From contig DKLU01000307.1 in NCBI GenBank assembly GCA_002455915.1, forward strand, positions 7,077-12,358: 5,282 nucleotides of DNA, written 5' to 3'. Made by a program: the position numbers and the translations under genes. The first letter of the stretch is position 1; each line of letters starts with the position of its first letter. Below the pieces are notes generated by a model. It searched no databases and was not told the origin of the DNA. It saw nothing but the letters and a program-made list of their open reading frames with translations. Shown here piece after piece: positions 4,440-5,282 of the stretch. The DNA is from Chryseobacterium sp. UBA6632. Its GTDB lineage: Bacteria; Bacteroidota; Bacteroidia; Flavobacteriales; Weeksellaceae.

Positions 4440-5282
4440 ATGAAAAGAGCCATTCTAATATCCGCTTTATTATTGTCTCAATTTGGGACATCGCAATTAT
4501 TAAAAACGGATGGTCAAAAAATTGTTAATGATAAAGGAGAAAACATTCAGCTCAGAGGCCTTGGCCTAGGGGGATGGATGCTGCAGGAAGGATATATGCT
4601 GAAAACGGCAGACTTTGCCGGCCCGCAATACAAAATCAAAGAAAAAATTGCTGAACTGATCGGTAGAGATGGAATGGAAAACTTCTACAAAGCCTATCTG
4701 AAAAACGGTATCACGAAGCAGGATATTGATTTTTTAAAGAAAGCAGGTTTCAATTCGATCAGGCTTCCGATGCATTATAACCTATATACTTTACCGATTG
4801 AAAAAGAGCCTGTAAAAGGACAAAACACGTGGCTGGAAGAAGGTTTTAAAATGACGGATGATCTTTTGAAATGGTGCGCCGACAATAAATTATATCTCAT
4901 CCTCGATCTTCACGCCGTACCTGGCGGACAGGGAAATGACGTCAATATTTCTGATAATGATAAATCTAAACCATCTCTTTGGGAAAGCGAAGAAAATCAG
5001 AAAAAAACCATTGCTCTCTGGAAAAAATTAGCGGAAAGATATAAAGATGAGCCTTGGATTGGTGGGTATGATTTAATAAATGAACCCAACATTAATTTCA
5101 CAGGAAAAAACCCGAACGGAACCGATGAAATGTCGAATGCTCCACTTTGGAAGCTGCAAAAAGATATTACAGAAGCCATTCGTACGGTTGATAAAAAGCA
5201 CATCGTTATTCTTGAGGGAAACGGCTGGGGAAATAATTATAACGGGCTGACTCCGCTTTGGGATAAAAATCTGGTATTTAGC
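4440..5282 (+). CDS. Secreted glycoside hydrolase family 5 (cellulase-like) enzyme, N-terminal part
   Basis: An open frame of 281 codons runs off the window end; the C-terminus is missing. It begins with a Sec signal peptide (MKR, then hydrophobic AILISALLLSQFG, likely cleavage after Ser18 or nearby), so the enzyme should be exported to the periplasm, surface or medium to hydrolyse a beta-glycan. The GH5 TIM-barrel signs are the opening LRGLGLGGWMLQEGY (38-52), the conserved Arg108 in IRLPMHY, His158 in LDLHAVPGG (155-163), and Asn214-Glu215 in DLINEPN (211-217), where Glu215 is the acid/base. The nucleophile glutamate of the later strand lies beyond the window. The substrate (cellulose, beta-1,3-glucan, mannan) cannot be told without the remainder, nor can a C-terminal carbohydrate-binding module or type IX sorting domain be seen. 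The ATG is the first after an in-frame stop (4425-4427). It is separated from the upstream gene by a strong terminator. Confidence 0.92.
   Translation, partial: MKRAILISALLLSQFGTSQLLKTDGQKIVNDKGENIQLRGLGLGGWMLQEGYMLKTADFAGPQYKIKEKIAELIGRDGMENFYKAYLKNGITKQDIDFLKKAGFNSIRLPMHYNLYTLPIEKEPVKGQNTWLEEGFKMTDDLLKWCADNKLYLILDLHAVPGGQGNDVNISDNDKSKPSLWESEENQKKTIALWKKLAERYKDEPWIGGYDLINEPNINFTGKNPNGTDEMSNAPLWKLQKDITEAIRTVDKKHIVILEGNGWGNNYNGLTPLWDKNLVFS

Noticed and set aside
4997..5203. Minus-strand open frame of 68 codons opposite the GH5 gene
   Set aside because: The opposite strand encodes the GH5 catalytic region, including the NEP motif, so this is a shadow frame.

Overview
The window reads as chromosomal DNA of a Flavobacteriia member (Bacteroidetes/Bacteroidota), most likely Chryseobacterium or a close relative. 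Reasons: the DNA is AT-rich, Shine-Dalgarno sequences are absent or weak, several promoters match the flavobacterial pattern (-33 TTG, -7 TAnnTTTG), and the intergenic palindromic repeats are of a kind I associate with Chryseobacterium. The genus is an inference from overall impression, not from a marker gene.

Layout: positions 1-272 carry no gene. They hold a heptamer tandem repeat at the window edge, a roughly 160-bp fold-back repeat element, and a terminator. Four minus-strand genes follow: a very acidic 97-residue protein (273-566), a D-2-hydroxyacid dehydrogenase (766-1743), a DUF1801 protein (1918-2313) and a protein-L-isoaspartate O-methyltransferase (2453-3106). A divergent promoter region (3107-3240) separates these from two plus-strand genes: a Gfo/Idh/MocA-family oxidoreductase (3241-4203) and a secreted glycoside hydrolase family 5 enzyme that starts at 4440 and runs off the window end.

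The genes do not form one obvious pathway. Gaps of 139 to 236 bp, three hairpin terminators and interspersed repeats suggest mostly single-gene transcription units: general metabolism (hydroxyacid dehydrogenase), protein repair (Pcm), possibly sugar-nucleotide metabolism (Gfo/Idh/MocA), and extracellular polysaccharide breakdown (GH5).

The most interesting content is intergenic. Two gaps hold degenerate 7-bp tandem repeats placed as inverted arrays around a 37-46 bp centre, with a different heptamer at each locus (TGGAAGN at 675-752, TAGNNNN at 3108-3207). A third, one-sided array (AATTAGG) touches the left window edge. The array at 3108-3207 is interleaved with both divergent promoters. There is also a palindromic repeat element at 37-195 and a doublet of small GCTAAAGC hairpins at 2361-2417. 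I see no complete defence system, transposase, CRISPR, tRNA or rRNA gene.
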